Of a stretch of 64,000 bases of DNA, positions 52,585 to 62,946 are shown piece after piece. Positions within the stretch are counted from its first letter, which is position 1; the number at the start of each line of letters is the position of its first letter. Made by a program: the position numbers and the translations under genes. Source of the DNA: Bradyrhizobium elkanii USDA 76 (GTDB lineage Bacteria; Pseudomonadota; Alphaproteobacteria; Rhizobiales; Xanthobacteraceae); the NCBI RefSeq assembly GCF_023278185.1, contig NZ_CP066356.1, forward strand, positions 8,300,001 through 8,364,000. The letters are read 5' to 3'. The notes below the pieces were generated by a model, which was not told the DNA's origin, searched no databases, and was given only the letters and a program-made list of their open reading frames with translations.

Positions 52585-52983
52585 CGTCGTCCTGGCGAAA
52601 GCCAGGACCCATTACCCCAATAGGCCGACATCTCGCGAGCTTGGGCCACGAATGAGCACCGCTGGCAGCTATTACGTCTACATCCTCGCAAGCCGGCATC
52701 ACGGCACGATCTACATCGGCGTTACGAACGATCTTCGCCCGCGGCTCGAACTGCATCGTTCCGGCCGAGGCTCCAAGTTTGTGTACCAATATCAGGTCTT
52801 CCGCCTCGTCCATGTCGAGGAATTCGCCACGCCGCAGGAAGCGATCGCCCGCGAGAAGCAACTGAAGTTCTGGAAGCGCGATTGGAAGATCAAGCTGATC
52901 GAAGCGGAAAATCCGGATTGGAACGACCTGTCGGGCCTCATCTGACTATTGGGGTAATGGGTCCGGCTTTCGCCAGGACGACG
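52585..52983. mobile_element. Candidate mobile element: GIY-YIG gene between 38-39 bp terminal inverted repeats of family A
   Basis: The left end (52585-52623) and right end (52946-52983) are reverse complements over 38-39 bases with a single missing base. Each end is itself a family A hairpin. The only cargo is a 97-residue GIY-YIG nuclease gene whose ATG is 29 bp from the left repeat and whose stop codon touches the right repeat. The short family A doublets elsewhere in the window look like internally deleted forms. No flanking target-site duplication is obvious. Confidence 0.6.
52652..52945 (+). CDS. GIY-YIG nuclease family protein
   Basis: A 97-residue single-domain GIY-YIG protein of the UPF0213/YhbQ-like size. 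The motif is seen as YYVYIL and, 9 residues on, IYIGVTND. The catalytic Arg lies in LRPRLELHRSG and the metal-binding Glu in EAIAREKQLKFWKR. The ATG at 52652 is the first that gives the domain; the longer frame runs through the left terminal repeat. The gene is enclosed by inverted copies of the family A palindrome, so it is more likely part of a small mobile unit than a host repair gene. Function in DNA cleavage of the flanking hairpins is a hypothesis. Confidence 0.85.
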   Translation: MSTAGSYYVYILASRHHGTIYIGVTNDLRPRLELHRSGRGSKFVYQYQVFRLVHVEEFATPQEAIAREKQLKFWKRDWKIKLIEAENPDWNDLSGLI

Positions 52984-53021
52984 ATGTGGGCGGCACTGCA
53001 TGCCTGCCCGCAAAGCAATTC

Positions 53022-53046
53022 GGGCCGCTGACCAGGTCAGCGGCCC
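53022..53046. other. Perfect 12-bp inverted repeat with 1-bp centre (GGGCCGCTGACC/GGTCAGCGGCCC)
   Basis: A very stable hairpin about 40 bp beyond the right end of the GIY-YIG element. It lacks a T tract on either side, so a rho-independent terminator is uncertain. Confidence 0.45.
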
Positions 53047-53198
53047 GTTGAAAATGGCTTCGGAATGAAATGCGTCGGAGCTGAAAAACGTGCCCGCCCC
53101 ACGAGCGACAGCTGTGTTTGTAAAGGCTCCGTTAAGGCTTGGAAATCCGTATCACCACGGTGTTTCGGATTGCGCGCGAAAGCGCGTTGCGCGGCCGC

Positions 53199-53432
53199 TT
53201 AGTTCGCCGCCGAGAGCAGCTTGTCGCCGCAGGCGTTTGCGTAGAACTTGCCGCCGCATTGCCGCTTGATGGCGGCGCAGCGCGCGGCGGGCGATGCGTT
53301 CTGCGCCACGCTGAAGCCGCAACTCAGGCCGTCGGCGCTGCGGCCCGGTCTGCCCGCTGCATCGGCTGCGCTGGTCGCCGTGATGCACACCACGAGCAAC
53401 GCCGCGGCCGCGATCTCGATCAAGAGTCTCAT
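53199..53432 (-). CDS. Small secreted four-cysteine protein
   Basis: A 77-residue protein with a signal peptide (MRLLIEIAAAALLVVCITAT, cleavage near SAADA) and a short mature part. The mature part has four cysteines in LSCGFS, AARCAA, KRQCGG and NACGDK, suggesting two disulfides. GGAG lies just upstream of the ATG at 53432. No family is recognised. It stands alone between an intergenic hairpin and glgP. Confidence 0.6.
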   Translation of the reverse strand: MRLLIEIAAAALLVVCITATSAADAAGRPGRSADGLSCGFSVAQNASPAARCAAIKRQCGGKFYANACGDKLLSAAN

Positions 53433-53700
53433 CGTGCATGCTCCGGTCAATTGTCGCGAAATCCCGGCTTCTGCAACGCCATGGTAGACTCATGACGGCT
53501 GGTCCGGAAGGTTCCCGAAGCGGCCCGGTCCTTGCATAAAATCACGGCAGCGCTGTGTATGGCATCGTCCCTGACGGTTTCGATTGCCATGCGACGCGGG
53601 TATCATTGCGCTGGAGCGTGATCGGAAGGCTGCGGAACCGGGATTTCCGGGGAACCATGCTCCACCAATGAGATGGGGTCATGACGCGCGTCATCGCATC

Positions 53701-56244
53701 ATGTTCCGGTTTGAACGGCAGGGATTGGGCGCGTTGCAGGAACAGACAAACTACCCGGCATTGAACCAGCCGATCGACGAGCTGGCACTGACCGAGATCA
53801 AGAGCGCGATCCTGGCGAAGCTTCGCCTTGCGATCGGCAAGGACGCCACCGTTGCGACCAGACGCGACTGGTACAAGGCCGCGGCGCTGACGCTGCGCGA
53901 CCGCATCGTGCACCACTGGCTGACGGCCGAGAAGCAAAGCTACGACGCCGGCGCCAAGCGCGTCTACTATCTCTCGCTCGAGTTCCTGATCGGCCGCCTG
54001 TTCACCGACGCGCTCAACAATATGGGACTGCTGCCGCTGTTCGAGGCGGCGCTCGGCGACCTCGGCGTCGATCTCTCGGACCTGCGCAAATGCGAGCCGG
54101 ATGCGGCGCTCGGCAATGGCGGCCTCGGCCGGCTTGCGGCCTGCTTCATGGAGAGCATGGCGACGCTGGCGATCCCCGCGACCGGCTACGGCATCCGCTA
54201 CGATTTCGGCCTGTTCCGCCAGATCATGAACCATGGCTGGCAGCAGGAATATCCCGACGAGTGGCTCGCCTTCGGCAACCCCTGGGAATTCCAGCGGCCG
54301 GAGGTGGTGTACAACGTTCACTTCGGCGGCCATGTCGAGCATGTCGACGATCGCGGCCGCGACCGCGCCACCTGGCACCCGGCGGAAACCGTCGAGGCCA
54401 TGGCCTACGACACGCCGATCGTCGGCTGGCGCGGCCAGCACGTCAACGCGCTCCGCCTGTGGTCGGCGCATGCGCCCGATCCGCTCCAGCTCGACGTCTT
54501 CAACACCGGCGACTACGTCTCGGCCAGCGCCGAACAGGCGCGCGCGGAAGCGATCTGCAAATTCCTCTATCCGAACGACGAGAGCGCGGCGGGCCGCGAG
54601 CTCCGGCTGCGCCAGGAATATTTCTTCGTCTCGGCCTCGTTGCAGGATCTCGTGAAGCGGCATCTCGCCTCCGACGGCGGCCTGCGCAACCTCGCGCAGA
54701 AGGCGGCCGTGCAGCTCAACGATACCCATCCGAGCCTCGCGGTCACCGAGCTGATGCGCATCCTGGTCGACCTGCACAATTTCCGCTGGGACGAGGCCTG
54801 GAAGATCACGGTCGCGACGCTGTCCTACACCAACCACACGCTGCTGCCGGAGGCGCTCGAGACCTGGCCGGTCGAACTGTTCGAGCGGCTGCTGCCGCGG
54901 CATCTCGAGATCATCTACCGCATCAACGTGGCCCATCTCGCGCTCGCCGAGGAACGCTTCCCCGGCGACATCGAATATCGCGCCTCGGTCTCGCTGATCG
55001 ACGAGCGCAGCGGCCGCCGCGTGCGGATGGGCCAGCTCGCCTTCGTCGGCTCGCACCGCATCAACGGCGTCTCCGCGATGCATTCCGACCTGATGAAGGA
55101 GACCGTGTTCCACGACCTGCATCATCTCTATCCGTCGCGCATCACCAACAAGACCAACGGCATCACCTTCCGCCGCTGGCTGATGCTGGCCAACCCGCGG
55201 CTGACCGCGCTGCTGCGCGAAACCTGCGGCGAGGCCGTGCTCGACGACTTCTCGCTGCTCGAGCGGCTCGAGACCCATTCGAGCGATCTGGAATTCCAGA
55301 AGCGCTTCCGCGACGTCAAGCATCACAACAAGCTGGCGCTGGCGCGGCTGATCCGCGAGCGCAACGGCATCCAGGTCGACCCGTCGGCGCTGTTCGACGT
55401 GCAGATCAAGCGCATCCACGAATACAAGCGGCAGCTGCTCAACATCCTGGAGACGATCGCGCTGTACCACGCGATGAAGGACGAGCCGCAGCGCGACTGG
55501 GTGCCGCGCGTGAAAATCTTCGCCGGCAAGGCGGCCGCAAGCTACCGCTACGCCAAGCTGATCATCAAGCTGATCAACGACGTCGCCGAGGTCGTCAACA
55601 ACGACGCTTCGCTCGGCGGCAGGCTGAAGGTCGCCTTCCTCGCCGACTACAATGTCAGCCTCGCCGAGGTGATCATTCCGGCCGCCGATCTCTCCGAGCA
55701 GATCTCGACCGCCGGCATGGAGGCCTCAGGCACCGGCAACATGAAGCTTGCGCTGAACGGCGCACTGACCATCGGCACGCTCGACGGCGCCAATATCGAG
55801 ATCCGCGACAATGTCGGCGAGGAGAACATCGCGATCTTCGGCCTCGAGGCCGGCGACGTCATGGTCCGCCGCAAGCAGGGGCTCGACGCCAGCGACGTGA
55901 TCCGCAAATCGCCGCGGCTCGAGCGCGCGATCCGCGCCATCGAGAGCGGCGAGTTCTCGCCCGGCGATGCCGCGCGCTTCGCCTCGATCGGACACGCGCT
56001 GCGCTACCTCGACCACTACATGGTCTCGGCCGATTTCGACTCCTATTACGACGCGCAGCGCGGCATCGACGCGCGCTGGCGCGTGCCTTCCGCCTGGACC
56101 CGCGCCTCGATCCTCAATGTCGCGCGCATGGCGTGGTTCTCCTCCGACCGCACCATCCGCGAATATGCCGAGGACATCTGGCACGTGCCGGTGCATCCGG
56201 GCGCCTCGCCGCAGCTCGGCAACCAGCGCGAGGCGAAGGCATAA
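53701..56244 (+). CDS. glgP: Glycogen/starch phosphorylase
   Basis: An 847-residue GT35 enzyme releasing glucose 1-phosphate from alpha-glucans. The pyridoxal-phosphate lysine is in EASGTGNMKLALNGALTIGT near residue 680. Active-site blocks GNGGLGRLAACFMESMA and VQLNDTHPSLAVTELMRI are intact. Length matches bacterial GlgP (about 815-850 aa). ATG 53701 is adopted because the conserved region begins soon after; ATG 53668 has a slightly better ribosome site and remains possible. It is not in a recognisable glg operon. Confidence 0.92.
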   Translation: MFRFERQGLGALQEQTNYPALNQPIDELALTEIKSAILAKLRLAIGKDATVATRRDWYKAAALTLRDRIVHHWLTAEKQSYDAGAKRVYYLSLEFLIGRLFTDALNNMGLLPLFEAALGDLGVDLSDLRKCEPDAALGNGGLGRLAACFMESMATLAIPATGYGIRYDFGLFRQIMNHGWQQEYPDEWLAFGNPWEFQRPEVVYNVHFGGHVEHVDDRGRDRATWHPAETVEAMAYDTPIVGWRGQHVNALRLWSAHAPDPLQLDVFNTGDYVSASAEQARAEAICKFLYPNDESAAGRELRLRQEYFFVSASLQDLVKRHLASDGGLRNLAQKAAVQLNDTHPSLAVTELMRILVDLHNFRWDEAWKITVATLSYTNHTLLPEALETWPVELFERLLPRHLEIIYRINVAHLALAEERFPGDIEYRASVSLIDERSGRRVRMGQLAFVGSHRINGVSAMHSDLMKETVFHDLHHLYPSRITNKTNGITFRRWLMLANPRLTALLRETCGEAVLDDFSLLERLETHSSDLEFQKRFRDVKHHNKLALARLIRERNGIQVDPSALFDVQIKRIHEYKRQLLNILETIALYHAMKDEPQRDWVPRVKIFAGKAAASYRYAKLIIKLINDVAEVVNNDASLGGRLKVAFLADYNVSLAEVIIPAADLSEQISTAGMEASGTGNMKLALNGALTIGTLDGANIEIRDNVGEENIAIFGLEAGDVMVRRKQGLDASDVIRKSPRLERAIRAIESGEFSPGDAARFASIGHALRYLDHYMVSADFDSYYDAQRGIDARWRVPSAWTRASILNVARMAWFSSDRTIREYAEDIWHVPVHPGASPQLGNQREAKA

Positions 56245-56380
56245 TCCCGGGACGCGGAAATCGATTACGCCCGACATCATTGAAATCAGCGCCATTGCCC
56301 GCGATATTGCATGACGGACGTCATTGCTCGTCATCGCCCCTGGCGGTGACGGAAGCGCCAGTCGATACTGAAAGATCTGC

Positions 56381-57202
56381 ATGCTCACCAAGACCCCGCA
56401 CCTTTTCGATGAAGCCACCGCCGTGACCGCCGGCGACAGCCGCTGGCAGGGACGAACCAGTCCCGATTACTGGGCGTTCGTCGGCCCGTTCGGCGGCTGC
56501 ACCGCCGCGACCATCCTGCGCGCGCTGATGCAGCACCCGCAGCGCGCGGGCGATCCGCTGGCGCTGACGGTCAACTACTGCGCGCCGGTCGCCGAGGGCG
56601 CGTTCGATCTCGACGTCCGCCTGGTCAAGGCCAACCGCTCGAGCCAGCACTGGTCGGTCGAGATGACGCAGGGCGGCGGCGAGGTCGCGACGCTGGCAAC
56701 CGCCGTGTTCGCCGAGCGCCGCCCGTCCTGGTCGCACCAGCCGGCCGGGTTTCCGGGCGCCGTGCCGTTCGAACAGCTGCGCTCCTTTCCGAAGCTCAAG
56801 ATGACCTGGGCCAACCAGTACGATTTCCGCTTCGCCGAGGGCGAGCCGAAGTTCGCCGGCGGCGGCGCCGCGCAGCAGCTATCGAGCCCCTACTCAAAAC
56901 TCTGGATCGCCGACCGTGTGCCACGCAAGCTCGATGCGCTGTCGCTGATGTCGATGTCGGACGCGTTCTTCGGCCGCGTCTTCCACGCAAGGCACGAGCT
57001 GGTGCCGTTCGGCACCGTGTCGCTGACGACCTATTTCCACGCCGACGCGGCCGACCTGGATGCGGAGGACACCACCCGCGTGCTCGCCACCGCCGACGCC
57101 AAGACCTTCCACAAGAGCTACGGCGACCAGCACGGCGAATTGTGGTCGCCGTCCGGCCGGCTGCTCGCGACCACGACGCAGATCGCTTATTTCAAGGCGT
57201 AG
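56381..57202 (+). CDS. Acyl-CoA thioesterase family protein (double hotdog)
   Basis: A 273-residue protein resembling TesB-like or 4HBT_3 double-hotdog thioesterases: WAFVGPFGGCTAATILRALM near residues 31-50, ALTVNYCAPVAEGAFDLDVR, then a second hotdog with MSMSDAFFGRVF and TVSLTTYFHAD. It would hydrolyse acyl- or aryl-CoA esters. It is followed by a short degenerate copy of its own C-terminal coding region. Confidence 0.82.
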   Translation: MLTKTPHLFDEATAVTAGDSRWQGRTSPDYWAFVGPFGGCTAATILRALMQHPQRAGDPLALTVNYCAPVAEGAFDLDVRLVKANRSSQHWSVEMTQGGGEVATLATAVFAERRPSWSHQPAGFPGAVPFEQLRSFPKLKMTWANQYDFRFAEGEPKFAGGGAAQQLSSPYSKLWIADRVPRKLDALSLMSMSDAFFGRVFHARHELVPFGTVSLTTYFHADAADLDAEDTTRVLATADAKTFHKSYGDQHGELWSPSGRLLATTTQIAYFKA

Positions 57203-57254
57203 GCGTTTCGAGCGGATCGGCCACCGGCTCGTGTAGAGCCGTAGACAAATATCC

Positions 57255-57296
57255 ACATTGGTCTGTGCCGACCGCATTGCCTATTTCAAGGGTTGA
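57255..57296 (+). pseudogene. Remnant of a second thioesterase C-terminus
   Basis: In one frame the last codons before a stop read STLVCADRIAYFKG, resembling the end of the upstream gene (LLATTTQIAYFKA). No start or upstream homologous sequence remains. A tandem duplication later reduced to its 3' end is the simplest explanation. Confidence 0.4.
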
Positions 57297-57346
57297 GGGA
57301 ACATTGGCACGTCGCTTCTGTTCCACACCTTTGGGAGCACTGCTGC

Positions 57347-58324
57347 ATGTCCGAAGCCGACACGTCAAAGCCCTCGCGCATCGCCCTGCTTGGCGTTCCC
57401 ATCGAGATCGGCGCGTCGCAGGCCGGCCCGCTGATGGGACCGGACGCGCTGCGCACCGCGGGCATCGCGCGCCTGCTCGAGCAGCTCGACTTCCAGGTCG
57501 ACGACCACGGCAACCTTGCGATCCCCCAGGTGGTCGCCGACGGCCCGGTGCCGGCCAACACCCGGTTCTACGATGAAGTGAAGACCTGGACCCGCGCGCT
57601 CTCCGAGCGCGCCTATTGGCTGGCGCATTCCGGCGCGATTCCGATCTTCATGGGCGGCGATCACTCGCTGTCGATGGGGTCGATCAACGGCGTCGCACGC
57701 TACTGGCAGGAAAAGGGCCGGCCGCTGTTTGCGCTGTGGGTCGACGCACATGCCGACTACAACACGCCGGCCACCACCATCACCGGCAACATGCACGGCA
57801 TGTCGGCCGCGTTCCTGTGCGGCGAGCCCGGTCTCGACGATCTGCTCGGCGGGCTGCCGCGCGCCTCGATCCCGCCCGATCAGCTCGACCTGATCGGCAC
57901 GCGCTCGGTCGATCCGCTGGAGCGCAAGCTGCTGCGGCAGCGCAATGTGTCGATCGCGGACATGCGCCAGATCGACGAGTTCGGCGTCGCGGTGCTCACG
58001 CGCCGCGTCATCGAACGCGTCAGGGCGAAGAACGGCGTGCTGCACGTCTCGTTCGATGTCGACTTCCTCGATCCGGCGGTGGCGCCCGGCGTCGGCACCA
58101 CGGTGCCGGGCGGCGCGACCTATCGGGAAGCCCATCTCATCATGGAGCTGCTGCACGATTCCGGGCTGGTGCGCTCGCTCGACATCGTCGAGCTCAATCC
58201 CTTCCTCGACGAGCGCGGCCGCACCGCGCGCGTCGCGGTCGAATTGATCGGCAGCCTGTTCGGCCTGCAGATCACCGACCGCCAGACGCCGAGCAACGCG
58301 GTGCTGCCGGAGATGGGGGAGTAG
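57347..58324 (+). CDS. rocF: Arginase
   Basis: A 325-residue ureohydrolase converting arginine to ornithine and urea. The manganese ligands are visible in FMGGDHSLSMG, WVDAHADYNTP and SFDVDFLDP. The SIDIVELNP-like C-terminal block (LDIVELNPFLDE) marks arginase rather than agmatinase. GGGAG precedes the ATG at 57347. The urea produced could feed the allophanate/urea nitrogen route elsewhere in the window, but the genes are not linked. Confidence 0.92.
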   Translation: MSEADTSKPSRIALLGVPIEIGASQAGPLMGPDALRTAGIARLLEQLDFQVDDHGNLAIPQVVADGPVPANTRFYDEVKTWTRALSERAYWLAHSGAIPIFMGGDHSLSMGSINGVARYWQEKGRPLFALWVDAHADYNTPATTITGNMHGMSAAFLCGEPGLDDLLGGLPRASIPPDQLDLIGTRSVDPLERKLLRQRNVSIADMRQIDEFGVAVLTRRVIERVRAKNGVLHVSFDVDFLDPAVAPGVGTTVPGGATYREAHLIMELLHDSGLVRSLDIVELNPFLDERGRTARVAVELIGSLFGLQITDRQTPSNAVLPEMGE

Positions 58325-58342
58325 CGAAGCAACACACGCGAT

Positions 58343-58484
58343 GTCGTCCCGGCCTAGTGCGCAATTGCGCACGGGAGCCGGGACCCATAACCACCGATGG
58401 TCATTGTTGCGCGACGTCGGAACGACGAGTCCCATTCACAACACCCGCTGCGGAGTATGGGTCCCGGCCTTCGCCGGGACGACG
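58343..58484. repeat. Palindromic doublet, family A (copy A6, left hairpin with a palindromic loop insertion)
   Basis: The right arm is standard. In the left arm the usual GAAA loop is replaced by a 16-bp perfect palindrome GTGCGCAATTGCGCAC plus a few bases, producing a longer hairpin. Confidence 0.8.
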
Positions 58485-58563
58485 GTGGAGGATGTAACGC
58501 CGTTCGCGGCTCAGCTTGGACGGATGGAAAAGGTGCACGCTTCGCTGATTACGTCGAAAAACA

Positions 58564-58590
58564 AAAAGGCGGCCACGAGGGCCGCCTTTT
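58564..58590 (-). terminator. Rho-independent terminator of pckA
   Basis: An 11-bp stem AAAAGGCGGCC/GGCCGCCTTTT with a 5-base loop begins about 25 bp after the pckA stop codon. On the minus strand it is followed by TTTTTGTTTTT, so it fits a strong intrinsic terminator; the opposite side also ends in TTTT, giving some bidirectional capacity. Confidence 0.85.
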
Positions 58591-58614
58591 CAAATCGCGT
58601 ATCGCCTGCGCGGT

Positions 58615-60231
<1,617 letters not shown>

Positions 60232-61158
60232 GAAGAACCTCCTCGAACCCGCGTATCCTTGTTCGCGCGAATGTCGCCAATCGCGCCCCGCCGCGGTGAC
60301 CGTGATCAGAATATAGCCTCTCGGCTTCGGTCCGGCGACCTAATAGTGAGGATCGCCGGGCTTGCCAAGCCAATCGAACGGCTTTTGGCTGATTCCAAGG
60401 CAGGCCCATCATCTGGCGCAAATACCGCAGCGCGAAACCCTTTCGTCTTGCTTTCGTTTTCTCGTTGTTTTGCCGGCAGTCGGGCGACGTTTCATCGCCT
60501 TTCCCGCCGCGCACGAAGCTTTGCGATGCACAAAAAGTGCCAGCCGGCGGGCAGCGCCGTCGCCGATCGAGGCGAACGGCGCTGAGAATGCCGGGCATGC
60601 ATTTCGCGCTGAGGATGTATCGTTGAGATGAGCCGCCGCGCGATGACGCAGCGCTGCAGAGCCGAGCATGACCACCATCGTGTTGCACGCGGCACCGCCT
60701 GATCCGCATTGAGCTGCAGATGTGAGCTGCCGACGAGCAGTTTCGATTGCGCTCAACACGCCTTCGTCGAAGCCCGAGTGCATCAATGCTCAGCTGCGGT
60801 GAATGTTCCGCAACACGTTGCGTTTCGGCGGCGAGACGATCGCTGCCCTTGGCGATCGATGATAACGCAATCAGCGCGGTCGCACGCGCGCGTCGTCGCG
60901 GTCGACATTGCGATCCGGCTGATTTTCCGATGCAGCAGCGCCAGGCATTCCTGCATGCACATCGAGCCCACGGGCGATGACATGACACGCCGCGCGAAAT
61001 GATCGCGCTGTCAAACCCGCGCAGACTGGAAGCGACGCGCGGTTGAAGGACACCTCGCCCCGGCGACCGCGCAAGCGCGCCGCCTCGGCCATGCGACACC
61101 ATGCCTCGCCACGGCCGCAGCACCGCCGGGCGGACAGGTGGTTTTCTCCTATCGCTTG
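60232..61158. other. 927-bp gap without a convincing gene
   Basis: Between the pckA start and the HugZ-like gene's end. The part next to pckA must hold its promoter. Open frames here, including one of about 300 codons on the minus strand, are rich in Arg, Ser and Cys with no domain or periodicity of real proteins. No tRNA, palindromic doublet or clear terminator is visible. It may be a decayed gene or a long untranslated/regulatory region. Confidence 0.5.
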
Positions 61159-61893
61159 CTATCCTTTGGCGCGCGCCTCGCCGGCGAGCCGCACCAGCAT
61201 CTTGCGCAGCTCCGTGCCGGTGGTGACGCGCTCGGGGAAATCCAGCCGCAGCGTGTCGCGGCCGGCCTGCATGTCCATGCCGTCAGGATCGCAGCCGGTG
61301 CAGAGCCAGTCGGCACTTCCCGCGCCGAGCAGCCGCGTCGCGTAAAGATTCATGGCCTCGCGGTGATCCTCGTTCATATGCGCCACCGCGCCGGGCTCAG
61401 CTTCGAGCAGCCCCTCGGCGCCCCCGAGATCGGTCAGGAATTGCGCGGGTTTGAGGTCGACGATGCGGCCGAACCCGGCGACCAGATGGGCACCGCTCGG
61501 CTTGATCCGGAAGAACGAAAAATCCTTAAATTCCACAAAGGCTTCCGCTGACGGATGGGCGCCGATATAGCGCCTTCGGACGAGCTCCCGCCCGGCCTCC
61601 GCGACCTCCTCCGCCTGACCGGCCAGCATGATCCGGGCGCCCTCCAGCGGATCGCCCTCGGCGCGCTCGTCCAGCATCAGCGACACCCGGCTGTCGGCCA
61701 GGATGTTCTTGGTATGCAGCGCCAGGCGGGAAATCAGCAGGATCGGCGAGCCGTCGGGATGGCTGGCCAGATTGACCAGCGAGCAATAGGGATCGCCGGT
61801 GTCGGCCATCAACGTGGCGAGGGCGCCCTGGCGGCTGCGGCGGAGCAGCGAGCGGGCAAGGTGGGCAGGATCGAAGTCGGCGGTCGGTTGCAT
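61159..61893 (-). CDS. HugZ-like heme/pyridoxamine-oxidase-fold protein
   Basis: A 244-residue protein with an N-terminal split-barrel flavin-binding domain (ARSLLRRSRQGALATLMADT, SPILLISRLALHTKNI, SRVSLML) and a C-terminal DUF2470 domain (about 165-240, including AVAHMNEDHREAMNLYATRL). This two-domain form matches HugZ/HutZ heme-utilisation proteins and plant-type heme-binding relatives. A heme-degradation or heme-sensing role is possible; no heme transport genes are adjacent. It is divergent from chvI. Confidence 0.82.
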   Translation of the reverse strand: MQPTADFDPAHLARSLLRRSRQGALATLMADTGDPYCSLVNLASHPDGSPILLISRLALHTKNILADSRVSLMLDERAEGDPLEGARIMLAGQAEEVAEAGRELVRRRYIGAHPSAEAFVEFKDFSFFRIKPSGAHLVAGFGRIVDLKPAQFLTDLGGAEGLLEAEPGAVAHMNEDHREAMNLYATRLLGAGSADWLCTGCDPDGMDMQAGRDTLRLDFPERVTTGTELRKMLVRLAGEARAKG

Positions 61894-62134
61894 GGGCCTA
61901 TCGGGTCATTTTATGGGCGAATCGGGCGGGTTCCCTATGAAAAAAGGGCCTTTTCTCACGGTCCAAGGGTGCTATATGGGGACCCATCGCGTGGGTCGCA
62001 GAAGCGGATTTTTGCGGAACTCGGTCACACTTCAGCCCAGCTTGCATTGCTCGTTGACCGCGTTCGAAGCCCAATTCTACGGCGCGTCGCCAGAGTGCCC
62101 GCCGTCTAAGCCACTCTCATTGTGAAAGCAGCAC

Positions 62135-62836
62135 ATGCCCACAATCGCCCTGGTCGACGACGACCGCAACATTCTCACTTCGGTTTCGATCGCGCTCGAA
62201 GCCGAAGGCTATCGCATCATGACCTACACGGACGGTGCGTCGGCGCTGGATGGGTTTCGCACGTCGCCGCCCGACCTTGCGATCCTCGATATCAAGATGC
62301 CGCGCATGGACGGCATGGAAACGCTGCGCCGGCTGCGCCAGAAGTCCGACCTGCCGGTGATCTTCCTCACCTCGAAGGATGAGGAGATCGACGAATTGTT
62401 CGGCCTGAAAATGGGCGCCGACGATTTCATCCGCAAGCCGTTCTCGCAGCGCCTGCTGGTCGAACGGGTCAAGGCCGTCCTCCGCCGCGGCCAGCCGAAG
62501 GATCCGACCGCCGCGCCGAAGGAGCCGGACGCCCGCGCCCTCGACCGCGGCCTGCTGCGGATGGATCCGGAGCGCCACACCTGCACCTGGAAGAACGAGC
62601 CGGTGACGCTCACCGTGACCGAATTCCTGATCCTGCAGGCGCTCGCCACCCGCCCCGGCGTCGTGAAGAGCCGCAACGCACTGATGGACGCGGCCTATGA
62701 CGACCAGGTCTATGTCGACGACCGCACCATCGACAGCCACATCAAGCGGCTGCGCAAGAAGTTCAAGGTGGTCGACGACGACTTCGAGATGATCGAGACG
62801 CTGTACGGCGTCGGCTATCGCTTCAAGGAAGCCTGA
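62135..62836 (+). CDS. chvI: Two-component response regulator ChvI
   Basis: A 233-residue OmpR-family regulator. The receiver has [20 protein letters not shown], phospho-Asp in [13 protein letters not shown], Thr/Ser in FLTSKDE and Lys in FIRKPFSQR. The output domain includes [20 protein letters not shown] and [13 protein letters not shown]. It resembles ChvI/ExoR-pathway regulators of Rhizobiales, controlling envelope, exopolysaccharide and symbiosis genes. It is followed by its kinase gene 110 bp later, and pckA lies nearby as in related genomes. Confidence 0.92.
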   Translation: MPTIALVDDDRNILTSVSIALEAEGYRIMTYTDGASALDGFRTSPPDLAILDIKMPRMDGMETLRRLRQKSDLPVIFLTSKDEEIDELFGLKMGADDFIRKPFSQRLLVERVKAVLRRGQPKDPTAAPKEPDARALDRGLLRMDPERHTCTWKNEPVTLTVTEFLILQALATRPGVVKSRNALMDAAYDDQVYVDDRTIDSHIKRLRKKFKVVDDDFEMIETLYGVGYRFKEA

Positions 62837-62946
62837 TCTGCGCTTCCCGGGCGGCTTGTTAACTGACAGGCTCCGCACGGCTGGGGTAAGCTCGGGCGAA
62901 CGATTGCTTCGCGGGACGACATCCATACCAACCGGCAGCTTTGCCA

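Noticed and set aside
53022..53046. Hairpin considered as a rho-independent terminator
   Set aside because: Stem is strong but no T-rich tail follows on either strand, so it is listed only as an inverted repeat.
53542..55470. 642-codon frame antisense to glgP
   Set aside because: Codon-position shadow of glgP; composition unlike a protein.
61799..62125. 108-codon frame upstream of chvI
   Set aside because: Overlaps the divergent HugZ-like gene and promoter DNA; not protein-like.
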